Shown here: positions 6,703 to 15,358 of the stretch, piece by piece
Numbering within the stretch: the first letter of the stretch is position 1
How the letters are laid out: each line of letters opens with the position of its first letter
DNA from: Actinoplanes lutulentus
GTDB taxonomy: Bacteria > Actinomycetota > Actinomycetes > Mycobacteriales > Micromonosporaceae
Assembly: GCF_003259845.1 (NCBI RefSeq)
Contig: NZ_QLMJ01000018.1
Coordinates: 186,001 to 250,000, forward strand
Direction: 5' to 3'
DNA length: 64,000 nt
Position numbers and translations under genes: made by a program
Notes under the pieces: generated by a model
The model's database searches: none
What the model saw: the letters and a program-made list of their open reading frames with translations, nothing else
Told to the model about the DNA's origin: nothing

Positions 6703-7641
6703 TCAGACGCTGACGACCCGCTCGGTCCGCAGCGCGTCGATGATCTCGCGTTCCACCCGGTCCGACACGTCGTGCGGGACCTGGCAGGTGCCGGCCGCGA
6801 TGTGCCCGCCGCCGCCGTAACCCAGCATCACCTCGCCGATGTCCACCGGCGAGCTGCGGTCGAGGATCGACTTCCCGCAGGCGAAGACCGTGTTCAGCTT
6901 CTGCCGGCCCCAGATGATGTGCACCGAGACCCGGGCCTCCGGGAACAGCGCGTACACCATGAACCGGTTGCCGGCCTCGATCAGCTCCTCGTCACGCAGG
7001 TCGACCACGACCACGTCGCCGTCGAGCCGGCAGACCCGGTGCAGCTGCTCCACGAACCGCGCCGAGCAGTCGTGGAAGAGCTGGGCGCGCTCCGCGACGT
7101 CCGGCAGGGAAAGAATCTCGTGGACGTCCTGGTGCTCGATGCAGGCGTCGATGAGCTGCATCATCAGCTGGTAGTTCGAGATCCGGAAGTTGCGGAACCG
7201 GCCCAGCCCGGTCCGGCTGTCCATCAGGAAGTTGAGCAGCGTCCAGCCGGTCGGGCTGAGGATGTCGGTCAGCGAGTAATCCGCCGAGTCGGCCTGGTCG
7301 ACGGCGCGCATCAGGTCGTCGGAGACCAGCGGGAAGCGCTGTTTGCCCCCGAAGTGCTCGTAGATCACCCGGGCCGCCGACGGCGCGTCCGCGTCGATGA
7401 TGTGGTTCGGCAGGTTGCCCTCGTTACGCAGCGTCTCCGAGTGGTGGTGGTCGAAGACCATGTGCGCCCCGGGGGCGTACGGAAGGTTGGTGAGGATGTC
7501 CCGGTCACTGATCTCCTCGACGCCGTCCTGCACATCTTTCGGGTGCACGAACTTGATGTCGTCGATGAGGTCCAGCAACCGCAGCAAAACAGCGCAGACC
7601 AGACCGTCGAAGTCGCTACGGGTCACGAGCCGGTACTTCAC
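6703..7641 (-). CDS. DHH-family phosphoesterase
   Basis: 312 residues from a GTG at 7641, chosen because GAGGGG lies just before it and the catalytic DHH module then begins at once. It shows the metal-binding motifs of the DHH superfamily: RSDFDG (Asp10, Asp12), FDHHH (64-67, motif III) and the C-terminal GYGGGGHIAAGT glycine motif near residue 274. Family members hydrolyse oligonucleotides, cyclic dinucleotides or polyphosphate; the substrate here is unknown. The long middle insertion (about 130-250) with 'NRFMVYALFPEARVSVHIIW' resembles exopolyphosphatase-like DHH proteins. It is divergent from zwf with about 150 bases between starts. Confidence 0.85.
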   Translation of the reverse strand: MKYRLVTRSDFDGLVCAVLLRLLDLIDDIKFVHPKDVQDGVEEISDRDILTNLPYAPGAHMVFDHHHSETLRNEGNLPNHIIDADAPSAARVIYEHFGGKQRFPLVSDDLMRAVDQADSADYSLTDILSPTGWTLLNFLMDSRTGLGRFRNFRISNYQLMMQLIDACIEHQDVHEILSLPDVAERAQLFHDCSARFVEQLHRVCRLDGDVVVVDLRDEELIEAGNRFMVYALFPEARVSVHIIWGRQKLNTVFACGKSILDRSSPVDIGEVMLGYGGGGHIAAGTCQVPHDVSDRVEREIIDALRTERVVSV

Positions 7642-7793
7642 GGGTCCCCCTCGGATGCCAGACCTTTGAGCCCAGTTTGCCACTTTTTTCGCTATGGCCC
7701 TGGTCGCATCGCGACATGGATGTGAACCTCGGCCCCGGCAGCGCCGTAAGGTTCAAACGGACGGTAACGACCCGGTCGGAGGACACGCAGACC

Positions 7794-9287
7794 ATGGACC
7801 ACGCACCTCAGCTCATCCAGGAGCGCAGCGCCCCACCAGCCACGTTGGTGATCTTCGGCGCCTCTGGTGACCTGACCCGCCGTAAGCTGCTCCCGGCCGT
7901 CGAGAGCCTTGCCCGGCACAACCGGCTTCCCGATCAGTTCGCCCTGGTCGGCGTCGCCCGGACGCCGATGAGCGACGACCAGTTCGCGGAAAGCGCGCTG
8001 GCCGGCCGCAGCCTGGCCGAGAAGCGCCAGCTGCAAGGTGGCATCCGCTATGTCGCGGGTGGCTACGACGACCCGGAGACCTTCAAGCGTCTTTCCGAGA
8101 CGCTGGACGAATTGGACGCGCAGCGTGGCACGTCCGGGAACCGTTTGTTCTATCTCTCCACCCCGGCCGGCGCGTTCGAGCCGGTGATCAACGGTCTGGC
8201 CGGCGCCGGTCTCAACCTGGAGCGGGAGAACACCTTCTCGCGCCTGGTGATCGAGAAGCCGTACGGGCGGGACCTCGCCACGGCTCGCGAGCTCGACGGG
8301 GTCGTGCACAGCGCGTTCGACGAGAGCCAGGTCTTCCGCATCGACCACTACCTGGGCAAGGACACCGTCCAGAACGTGCTGGCGCTGCGGTTCGCCAACT
8401 CGATCTTCCAGCCGATCTGGGACCGTTCCTGGGTCGACCACGTGCAGATCACGGTCGCCGAGACGCTCGGTGTCGGCACCCGCGGCGGCTTCTACGAGGG
8501 CGCCGGCGCGATGCGTGACATCGTGCAGAACCACGTGCTCCAGGTCCTCGCCCTCGCGCTGATGGAGCCGCCGGTCTCGTTCGGCGGTGAGAACCTCCGC
8601 AACGAGAAGGTGAAACTGCTCCAGGCGATCCGGCTGCCCACCGACCGCGACATCGCCGACGCGGCGGTCCGGGGTCAGTACACCCGGGGCGGCACCCGCC
8701 AGGAGCTGATGGCCGGTTACCGCGAGGAGGTCGGCGTCGACCCGCTGTCGCGGACCGAGACGTTCGCGGCGATGCGGCTGAACGTGGACAACTGGCGCTG
8801 GGCCGGTGTGCCGTTCTACGTGCGTACCGGTAAGCGTCTGCCGGCCCGGGTCACCGAGGTGGCGCTGCAGTTCCAGCGGCCGCCGCACCTGCCGATCCCG
8901 GCCGACCAGCTCACCGAGCTGGACGCCGACGCGCTGATCCTGCGGATCCAGCCGAACGAGGGCATCTCGCTGCGGTTCGGCGCCAAGGTGCCGGGTCACT
9001 CGTTCCGGGTGCGGACCGCGAGCATGGACTTCTCCTACGAGCAGACGTTCCAGGAGGAGTCGCCGGAGGCGTACGAGCGGCTGCTGCTCGACGCTCTGAT
9101 CGGTGACGCGTCGCTGTTCATCCGCAGTGACGAGGTTCAGCACAGCTGGGGAATCGTCGACCCGATCATCGAGCACTGGGCGAAGGACAACTCGCCGATC
9201 CCGACGTACGAGGCCGCTTCGTGGGGTCCGACCGACGCCGACCGGCTGATCGGACGCAACGGGCGTAAGTGGCGCAACGCCGCCTGA
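7794..9287 (+). CDS. zwf: glucose-6-phosphate 1-dehydrogenase
   Basis: 497 residues, full length. It oxidises glucose-6-phosphate to 6-phosphogluconolactone with NADP, the entry of the oxidative pentose phosphate path. Visible signatures are the Rossmann loop GASGDLTRRKL (22-32), EKPYGRDL, and the substrate-binding RIDHYLGK with catalytic His185. The ATG at 7794 is supported by GGAGGA at 7778-7783; the longer frame upstream is not needed. Unusually for an actinomycete, tal, opcA and pgl are not beside it; its neighbours are a DHH enzyme, a STAS protein and a ROK kinase. The ROK kinase, if a glucokinase, could feed it. A large stem-loop follows at 9300-9356. Confidence 0.97.
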   Translation: MDHAPQLIQERSAPPATLVIFGASGDLTRRKLLPAVESLARHNRLPDQFALVGVARTPMSDDQFAESALAGRSLAEKRQLQGGIRYVAGGYDDPETFKRLSETLDELDAQRGTSGNRLFYLSTPAGAFEPVINGLAGAGLNLERENTFSRLVIEKPYGRDLATARELDGVVHSAFDESQVFRIDHYLGKDTVQNVLALRFANSIFQPIWDRSWVDHVQITVAETLGVGTRGGFYEGAGAMRDIVQNHVLQVLALALMEPPVSFGGENLRNEKVKLLQAIRLPTDRDIADAAVRGQYTRGGTRQELMAGYREEVGVDPLSRTETFAAMRLNVDNWRWAGVPFYVRTGKRLPARVTEVALQFQRPPHLPIPADQLTELDADALILRIQPNEGISLRFGAKVPGHSFRVRTASMDFSYEQTFQEESPEAYERLLLDALIGDASLFIRSDEVQHSWGIVDPIIEHWAKDNSPIPTYEAASWGPTDADRLIGRNGRKWRNAA

Positions 9288-9299
9288 CAAACGAGCGAC

Positions 9300-9356
9300 A
9301 CCGGTCGGGCTCGCATAGGGTGGTCATCACCCTCGATCCCCGCGAGCCCGTCCGGT
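9300..9356 (+). terminator. large nested stem-loop after zwf
   Basis: Outer arms ACCGG-t-CGGGCTCGC (9300-9314) and GCGAGCCCG-t-CCGGT (9342-9356) pair over 14 bp with one mismatch. Inside, AGGGTG (9317-9322) pairs with CACCCT (9328-9333). It starts 12 bases past the zwf stop and ends 22 bases before the STAS gene, so it may terminate zwf or protect its 3' end. Confidence 0.55.
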
Positions 9357-9378
9357 TCCGTTCCAGAAAGTCACTTAT

Positions 9379-9723
9379 ATGCAGGTTTCGGTAGCACACC
9401 ACCCACCGAACACCGCAGTGCTCGTGCTGCGCGGATCTCTCGACATCGACACGGCGCCCGCGCTCAAGGCCAATCTCAGCCGGCTCGTCGAGCGCGCCTC
9501 ACCGCGCGTCGTCGTCGACGTCGCCGGCCTCGACTTCTGTGACTCGATGGGCGTCGGCGTGCTGGTCACCGCACACGGCCGCGCCTCCGAGCGCGGCGGC
9601 TGGGTCCGGCTCGCCGCGCCGTCCGGATTTCTGCGGCGGCTGTTCGACACCCTCGGCCTCAGTGATTACCTGCCGATGTTCCCGGACGTGACGGCCGCCC
9701 TGAAGGACGAGACGGCCGCCTGA
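9379..9723 (+). CDS. STAS-domain anti-sigma factor antagonist
   Basis: 114 residues, a single STAS domain of the SpoIIAA/RsbV type. 'LVLRGSLDIDTAPALKANL' forms the first strand and helix, and LDFCDSMGVGVL holds the conserved Ser56 that partner kinases phosphorylate. Unphosphorylated, such proteins bind an anti-sigma kinase and free its sigma factor. No kinase, phosphatase or sigma gene is adjacent, so the partner is elsewhere. AGAAAG lies about 8 bases before the ATG. Confidence 0.88.
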   Translation: MQVSVAHHPPNTAVLVLRGSLDIDTAPALKANLSRLVERASPRVVVDVAGLDFCDSMGVGVLVTAHGRASERGGWVRLAAPSGFLRRLFDTLGLSDYLPMFPDVTAALKDETAA

Positions 9724-9738
9724 CGGCGTACCGAAAGG

Positions 9739-10788
9739 TCAGCGTGCGCCCGCGGCGACGGCGTCGAGTGCGGCGACCGCCGCGCCTCGCGCCCCGGCCA
9801 TGTCCAGGTCCGGGACCAGGGCGAACGTGGCCGCCCGGGCCTGCTCGTCACGCAGCTGGGTGCTCTCCCGCACGGTGTTGAGGAACCACTGGCGGAAGTG
9901 CGGCGCGGCCTCGACGACCCCGCCGCCGAGGAAGTAGGCGTCCGGGTCGGTGAAGTTCGCGGCGATGGTGAACAGCTTGCCGATCGCGCGGGCCTGCTGA
10001 CCGAAAACGGCCAGTGCGAGCGGGTCGTCCTTCTCGCCGTACCCGCGCAGCATCTTGGCGGCTTTCTCGACCGGCTCGGCGGCGAGCGGGTGGTCCGGGA
10101 AGCGGGTCAGCCAGTAGGGCAGCAGGTTCTTCTTGATGCCGGTCAGCGACGCGATGCTCTCGACGTCACCCTCGAAGCCGCAGTTGCAGACCGGCACGGG
10201 CTGGCCGTCCTCCAGGACGCCGTGCAGCGGGATCTGGACGTGACCGAGTTCGCCCGCCATGCCGGCCGCGCCGCGAATGACCTTGCCGCTCTCCACGACG
10301 CCGCCGCCCAGGCCGGTGCCGACGATCGCGGAGACCGAGCTCTTCTCCAGCGCCGAGGTGCCGAAATGCCGGTGATGCGCGTAGAGCGCGGCGGCGTTGG
10401 CGTCGTTGTTGTAGACGACGGGCATGCCGAGCCGCGCTTCCAGCGCTCCCCGGATGTCGAATCCGTGCCAGGAGACCTGATTGAAGTTGGTCGCGCCCTT
10501 CGAGGAGATCACCCCGTGGGCGCTTGCCGGGCCGGGTGTGTCCAGGCCGACCGCCCGCACCAGCGACAGCGGCGTCTGCGTCAGCTCCAGAATCGCGGTG
10601 AACGCGGCCGCCAGGGAATCGACGGCCAGCTCCGGGCCGTCGGTGACCCGGCTCGGGTTCTCCACGAGACTACTGACGAGAAACTGCCCGGTCGCATCGA
10701 GCACCGTAGCGTTGTTGCAGGTGCCGCCGTTGTCGAGCCCGACGACGACCCAGGAGGACGGGGTACGTACCGATTCAGCCTGATCCAC
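9739..10788 (-). CDS. ROK-family sugar kinase, zinc motif altered
   Basis: 349 residues with the ROK fold. VVVGLDNGGTCNNATVLD (14-31) is the phosphate loop, GLDTPGP the sugar loop, and VVYNNDANAAAL contains the catalytic Asp129. GTGLGGGVV (157-165) binds ATP. ROK kinases phosphorylate glucose, N-acetylglucosamine or related sugars. The normal zinc site CxCGxxGCxE appears here as CNCGFEGDVE (201-210): the third cysteine is Asp208. The GTG start at 10788 has no Shine-Dalgarno but TAGGCT lies 7 bases upstream, so the mRNA may be leaderless. Close to zwf, it could be a glucokinase, but the altered metal site leaves the substrate open. Confidence 0.82.
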   Translation of the reverse strand: MDQAESVRTPSSWVVVGLDNGGTCNNATVLDATGQFLVSSLVENPSRVTDGPELAVDSLAAAFTAILELTQTPLSLVRAVGLDTPGPASAHGVISSKGATNFNQVSWHGFDIRGALEARLGMPVVYNNDANAAALYAHHRHFGTSALEKSSVSAIVGTGLGGGVVESGKVIRGAAGMAGELGHVQIPLHGVLEDGQPVPVCNCGFEGDVESIASLTGIKKNLLPYWLTRFPDHPLAAEPVEKAAKMLRGYGEKDDPLALAVFGQQARAIGKLFTIAANFTDPDAYFLGGGVVEAAPHFRQWFLNTVRESTQLRDEQARAATFALVPDLDMAGARGAAVAALDAVAAGAR

Positions 10789-10795
10789 GCTTTTG

Positions 10796-10801
10796 AGCCT
10801 A
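10796..10801 (-). promoter_or_regulatory. -10 box TAGGCT, leaderless ROK gene
   Basis: On the minus strand TAGGCT is followed by 7 bases and then the GTG start of the ROK gene. No ribosome site is present. Confidence 0.4.
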
Positions 10802-10903
10802 CGACGACAGGCCTGCCGGGGTCACGGGTGCGCGCGGATTGCGGATCGGTTAGTCCTCGGTTCGCGGGCGCGGAAACCTCAAGTCCGGGCCGAAACGTCT
10901 GTC

Positions 10904-12400
10904 ATGACCAGCCGCCGCACCGTCCTCGCCGCTGCCACCGCCGTTGTCGTCTCCACGGGCGTGGTGGCCCCGGCGGTCGCGGAAGCTGCTCCGGCCTCCG
11001 GCCCGCTGCTGGACAACGACCCCATCGCTCACCTGCTGCGACGCGCCACCTTCGGCGCCACGCCCGCTGACCTCGCCGCGGCGCGCAAGCTGGGCGTGAA
11101 CGGCTGGCTGGACCGTCAGTTCAACCCCGCGAAGATCGCGGACTCCGCGTCCGACAGGCTTCTGCAGCGCCTTCCGCTCGCCGGCGCCACTCCTTCTTCG
11201 GTACGCGCGAAGCTCCCCGGCCACTCGTACGAGGCGTTCGGTCAGCTGGGCCGTGCCGCGGTCGCCCGTGCCGCCTGGAGCAACCGGCAGCTGTTCGAGT
11301 CCACGGTGATGTTCTGGTCGAACCACCTGCACGTGGCGGCACCGTCCAGCGGCGTCTGGGACACCCGCGGCGACTACGACACCCAGGTCATCCGCAAGCA
11401 CGCCTTCGGCCGGTACGCCGACATGCTCAAGGCCAGCGCCCGCCACCCGGCGATGCTGACCTACCTCGACCAGCGGTCGTCGACGAAGGCCCACCCGAAC
11501 GAGAACTACGCGCGGGAGCTGATGGAGCTGCACACCGTCGGCCTGGAGTACTCCGAGGCGGACGTGAAGGCGGCGTCCCGACTGCTCACCGGCATGACGG
11601 TGGGCGCGGCGGGCGGGTACGCGTACGACGCCTCGAAGCACGCCACCGGGGCCGTGTCGATCCTCGGTTTCAGCCACGCCAACACGAAGGCCGACGGTGA
11701 GGCGGCGGTGCTCGCGCTCCTCGACCACCTGGCCCGGCATCGCGCCACGGCGGAGCGGATCGCCGCCAAGCTGTGCGTCCGGTTCGTCGCCGACGTGCCG
11801 CCGGCCGCGCTGGTCGACCGGCTCGCCGACGTCTACCTGGCGAACGACACCGCGATCGTCCCGGTGCTGCGCGCCCTCTTCACCTCAGCGGAGTTCGCCG
11901 CCTCGGTCGGGCGCAAGACGCGTACCCCGTTCGAGGACATGATCGCGTCGATCCGGGTGCTCGGTCTCGGCCCGTCCTCCGAGGCGCTGGACGCGCTCTA
12001 CAACCTGATGGTGAACGCCGGGAACGCGCCGTTCCGGTGGGCGCCGCCGAACGGGTACCCCGACGTCGCCGCGGCCTGGTCGTCGCCGGCCGGATTCGTC
12101 CAGCGGTGCAACCTGCACCTGAACCTCGCCACCGGGTGGTACCCGACCCAGCTGACCCGCCCCGCCGATCTGCTGAAGTCGCTGGTCCCGGTGCTGCCGG
12201 CCACCTGGGGCGCGCTGATCGACGCGCTCGCCGTCGCCCTGATCGGCGCTCGTCTGCCCGCCCCGCACACCGCGGCCGTGCTCAGTGTCGCCGCGAAGCT
12301 GCCGAACTCTGTTCTGACCAGCAAGGACAAGTCGCTCGCCGGTGCCGCGCCGTACCTGATCGCGCTCGTCCTGGACTCGCCGTCGTTCCAGCTGAGGTGA
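10904..12400 (+). CDS. exported DUF1800 family protein
   Basis: 498 residues. It begins MTSRRTVLAAATA, a twin-arginine-like export signal ending near AEAAPAS (about 27-33). The DUF1800 body starts with 'DPIAHLLRRATFGATPADLA' and contains ENYARELMELHTVG, the most conserved family segment. DUF1800 proteins have no established activity; they are regularly encoded beside DUF1501 proteins, as here (2-base gap). The upstream GTG frame adds 37 residues before the signal and is unlikely. The pair probably works outside the cell or in the wall. Confidence 0.87.
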   Translation: MTSRRTVLAAATAVVVSTGVVAPAVAEAAPASGPLLDNDPIAHLLRRATFGATPADLAAARKLGVNGWLDRQFNPAKIADSASDRLLQRLPLAGATPSSVRAKLPGHSYEAFGQLGRAAVARAAWSNRQLFESTVMFWSNHLHVAAPSSGVWDTRGDYDTQVIRKHAFGRYADMLKASARHPAMLTYLDQRSSTKAHPNENYARELMELHTVGLEYSEADVKAASRLLTGMTVGAAGGYAYDASKHATGAVSILGFSHANTKADGEAAVLALLDHLARHRATAERIAAKLCVRFVADVPPAALVDRLADVYLANDTAIVPVLRALFTSAEFAASVGRKTRTPFEDMIASIRVLGLGPSSEALDALYNLMVNAGNAPFRWAPPNGYPDVAAAWSSPAGFVQRCNLHLNLATGWYPTQLTRPADLLKSLVPVLPATWGALIDALAVALIGARLPAPHTAAVLSVAAKLPNSVLTSKDKSLAGAAPYLIALVLDSPSFQLR

Positions 12401-12402
12401 TC

Positions 12403-13629
12403 ATGCCGTCCTGCGCCGAGCACACTAGTTTGGTCAGCCGCCGATCGGTGCTGGGCGGAGTGACGGCCGGGGTTGCTGGGGCAGCGGGTTTGTCGGTTGA
12501 TTTCGCCTTTGCCGCCGAGAAATACTCCGGCGATACCCTTGTTGTGATCTCGCTGCACGGCGGCTTCGACGGCCTGTCGGCGATCGCGCCGATCGGCGAT
12601 CAGGACTACTACCGCGCCCGCCCGACGATCGCGGTCGGAAAGAATCAGGTCATCGCCGGCGACGGCACGTTCGGCCTGCACCCGGCACTGGCCCCGCTGC
12701 TGCCGTACTGGAAGACCGGCAAGCTGGCGGCCGTGCACGCGGTCGGCCAGCCCAACCCGACCCGCTCGCACTTCGCCGCGATGGACGCCATGGAGAACGC
12801 CGCGCCCGGCACCTCGGTCCGCAGCGGCTGGCTGGATCGGATGCTCGGCGGCACCGGAGCGACCGCTCCCCTGGCCGGCGTCTCGGTGGGTGACGCCATG
12901 CCGGCCCGGCTGTTCTCCGGTCCCGGCGGCGACGTCTCGATGCGATCCGTCGACGAGCTGACCCTGGCCGGCGACGGCAAACGCCCGATCGCCGCGGCGC
13001 TGCGGGCCATGTACGCCGACGCCCCCGCGCACCTGGCCGCCCCGGCCCGGGCCGCCGACCGGGCCCTCGCCGCGATGGGCAGGCCCCGTGCGGTGGCGGC
13101 CGGCACCGGCTATCCGAAGACCGATCTGGGTGGCGCGCTGCGCGACGTCGCCCGGCTGATCAAGTCGAATGCCGGGCTGGTCACCGCAACGGTGGACTGC
13201 GGCGACTGGGACATGCACGAGGCGCTCGGCCCCGCGGTCAAGGGCCGGCGCATGTACGACAACCTGGCCGACCTGGCCGCGGCACTCGCCGCCTTCGTCG
13301 CCGATCTCGGCGCCACGCTGATGAACCGGGTGACGATCCTGACGATCAGCGAGTTCGGCCGCCGCGTCGCGGAGAACGGCTCCCACGGCGTGGACCACGG
13401 CCACGGCAACGCGATGCTCCTGCTGGGCGGCGGCATCCGGGGCGGCAAGGTGTACACCCGCTGGCCGACCCTGGCGACGGCGGCCCTGGTGGACGGCGAT
13501 CTGGCGGCGACGACGGACTACCGCTCGGTGATCGGCGAGATCCTCCAGAAGCGCTGCGGCTTCGGCGACCTGTCCACGGTCTTCCCCGGCGTCAAACCGT
13601 CGTCATTCGGCCTCGCCGCGGCCCGCTGA
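12403..13629 (+). CDS. exported DUF1501 family protein
   Basis: 408 residues. A Tat signal (VSRRSVLGG, residues 11-19) precedes an alanine-rich hydrophobic run to about residue 37. The DUF1501 domain follows: TLVVISLHGGFDGLSAIAP, QPNPTRSHF, a central 'DWDMHE' and the C-terminal ILTISEFGRRVAENGSHG with VDHGHGNAMLLLGGGI. These histidine- and aspartate-rich motifs resemble alkaline-phosphatase/sulfatase-like metalloenzymes, to which DUF1501 is distantly related. It starts two bases after the DUF1800 stop, so both are in one operon. No substrate is known. Confidence 0.87.
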   Translation: MPSCAEHTSLVSRRSVLGGVTAGVAGAAGLSVDFAFAAEKYSGDTLVVISLHGGFDGLSAIAPIGDQDYYRARPTIAVGKNQVIAGDGTFGLHPALAPLLPYWKTGKLAAVHAVGQPNPTRSHFAAMDAMENAAPGTSVRSGWLDRMLGGTGATAPLAGVSVGDAMPARLFSGPGGDVSMRSVDELTLAGDGKRPIAAALRAMYADAPAHLAAPARAADRALAAMGRPRAVAAGTGYPKTDLGGALRDVARLIKSNAGLVTATVDCGDWDMHEALGPAVKGRRMYDNLADLAAALAAFVADLGATLMNRVTILTISEFGRRVAENGSHGVDHGHGNAMLLLGGGIRGGKVYTRWPTLATAALVDGDLAATTDYRSVIGEILQKRCGFGDLSTVFPGVKPSSFGLAAAR

Positions 13630-13773
13630 CCGGGCCGGCATTCGATGCCGCTCCTCGCACAAGCTGGTCGTGCCCGGTGGCTGCGGGATGACGGGACGCC
13701 GAGGTAACACGCAAGCCCTCGCCAGGCTCCCGTGGCCTGCCGGCCGAGCCGAGGGCGCACGTAAGGCCCCGGG

Positions 13774-13872
13774 CAGCGGTGATGAGCTCACACGTAACGC
13801 CTGTGTGAGCTCCCATCCCGGTCCTGGCGTGGATGCGGTCGCACCGAGTGGTTGTGTGTGACCTCATCAACG
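13774..13872. repeat. dispersed paired-hairpin repeat, copy 1
   Basis: Hairpin one has arms GAGCTCACAC (13784-13793) and GTGTGAGCTC (13803-13812) around a 9-base loop. After a conserved spacer (cccggtcctggcgtggatg) comes hairpin two, GTCGCAC (13838-13844) with GTGTGAC (13856-13862), then acctcatca. The same order recurs at 63395-63494, and hairpin two with its flank at 39721-39803. Confidence 0.75.
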
Positions 13873-14026
13873 CTGTCTCGCCCCGATCGGGTCGGACTTC
13901 GCGGCCGGGCGGCCGCTCACAGGACCCCCAGATCGGCGCGGTACCCCTCGGCGTCGTCGCTCTCCATAACACCCAGCCGGCGATGGCCACAACCCGTACA
14001 AAAAGGGCCATAGAACCGTAAAAATA

Positions 14027-14056
14027 GGGCCGGCGCTTCTTGCGAAGCGCCGGCCC
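14027..14056 (-). terminator. intrinsic terminator of arabinose ABC operon
   Basis: A perfect 13-bp stem (GGGCCGGCGCTTC with GAAGCGCCGGCCC) and a 4-base loop. Read on the minus strand it is followed by TATTTTTA (complement of 14019-14026), a proper T-tract, about 50 bases beyond the permease stop. Confidence 0.9.
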
Positions 14057-14107
14057 TGTTGCGCCGTCCCGCCAAGGCCCTGTCAGGACGGCACGTCTGT
14101 TAGCTGG

Positions 14108-15358
14108 TCAGCGAGTGCTGGCGGTGCGTCGCTTGGACCAGACGTCGAAGGCGACGGCGGCGAGCAGTACCGCGCCCTTGACCAGCATGACCTGCTCGGA
14201 CTGTGCGCCGAGAAGACCCATGCCGTTGTTGATGACACCCATGATCAGACCGCCGGTGATGGCGCCGACGACCTTGCCGACACCGCCCTGGACGGCCGCG
14301 CCGCCGATGAACGCGGCCGCGATGGCGTCCAGCTCGAAGCTGTTACCGGCGGTCGGGTTCGCCTGGTTGAGGCGGCCGGCGAAGATGATGCCGGCGAGCG
14401 CGGAGAGCACGCCCATGTTCACGAACAGCCAGAACACGACCGACTTGACCTTGACGCCGGAGAGCGTCGCGGCCTGCAGGTTGCCGCCGACGGCGTAGAT
14501 CTGGCGGCCGAAGACGGCCCGGTTGGTGACCACGGTGTAGCCGACGACCAGGACCGCGAGGAGCACGAGGACCCAGGGCAGGTTACGGAACCGGGCCAGC
14601 TGCACGATCACGAACAGGATCAGGATCGCCGGGACGGCGACCTTCGTGATGAACAGCCACAGCGGGTCGACGACCTGGCTGTACTTGATCCGGGCCGTGC
14701 GGGTACGCCACTGCACGAACGCCATCGCCACCACGACGGCCACGCCGACGATGATGGAGAACAGGTCAGCGCCGCCCAGCGGACCGAGCGCGATGTTGCC
14801 GAGGAAACCGTCGGTGAAGCCGTTCGCGAGGGTGCGGACCTCTTCGGGGAACGGGCCGATGCCCTTGTTACCCAGGATCATCAGGGTGATCGCCCGGAAC
14901 AGCAGCATGCCGGCCAGGGTGACGATGAACGCCGGGATGCCGAAGTAGGCGACCCAGTAGCCCTGCCAGGCGCCGATGATCGCGCCGAACACCAGGGTGC
15001 CGATGACCGCGATCGGCCAGGGCAGGTCCCAGTTGACCATCATGACCGCGCTGAACGCGCCACACGCGGCCACGACCGAGCCGACCGAGAGGTCGATGTG
15101 CCCGGCGATGATGATCAGGATCATGCCGATCGCCAGAACCAGGATGTACGAGTTCTGCACGATGATGTTGCTGATGTTCTGCGGCGCGAGCATGTCGCCG
15201 CCGGTCAGAACAGTGAACAGCGCCACGATCAACGCGAACGCGATGTAGATCCCGGACTGCTTCAGGTTGAAATTGAACTTCAAGGGCGCCTTGCCACCAG
15301 TGGCTCCGGCCGGCCCCTTGCCAACGGTCAGGTCGGCGTTGGTAGGTGCGACCGTCAC
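14108..15358 (-). CDS. gguB: sugar ABC transporter permease (GguB/XylH type)
   Basis: 416 residues with about ten hydrophobic helices and the carbohydrate-uptake-2 permease signature 'AGHIDLSVGSVVAACGAFSA' near 84-103 and 'FIGGAAVQGGVGKVVGAITG' near the C-terminus. It forms the membrane channel for a sugar bound by the upstream ChvE-like lipoprotein. The ATG overlaps the ATPase stop (ATGA at 15355-15358). The unusually long loop with 'FVQWRTRTARIKYSQVVDPL' before helix six is typical of MmsB/GguB. It is the last gene of the araA operon and is followed by a strong terminator. Confidence 0.92.
   Translation of the reverse strand: MTVAPTNADLTVGKGPAGATGGKAPLKFNFNLKQSGIYIAFALIVALFTVLTGGDMLAPQNISNIIVQNSYILVLAIGMILIIIAGHIDLSVGSVVAACGAFSAVMMVNWDLPWPIAVIGTLVFGAIIGAWQGYWVAYFGIPAFIVTLAGMLLFRAITLMILGNKGIGPFPEEVRTLANGFTDGFLGNIALGPLGGADLFSIIVGVAVVVAMAFVQWRTRTARIKYSQVVDPLWLFITKVAVPAILILFVIVQLARFRNLPWVLVLLAVLVVGYTVVTNRAVFGRQIYAVGGNLQAATLSGVKVKSVVFWLFVNMGVLSALAGIIFAGRLNQANPTAGNSFELDAIAAAFIGGAAVQGGVGKVVGAITGGLIMGVINNGMGLLGAQSEQVMLVKGAVLLAAVAFDVWSKRRTASTR

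Larger units (their letters stand above)
13630..14107. other. gene-free gap with a paired-hairpin repeat
   Basis: About 480 bases between convergent genes. It holds one copy of a dispersed two-hairpin repeat (13774-13872) and the terminator of the sugar ABC operon (14027-14056). Open frames here are arginine-rich and lack starts with ribosome sites; I see no gene. Confidence 0.6.

Noticed and set aside
14027..14056. Stem-loop as part of the dispersed repeat family
   Set aside because: It has a T-tract on the minus strand and the right place after the permease gene, so it is an ordinary terminator.
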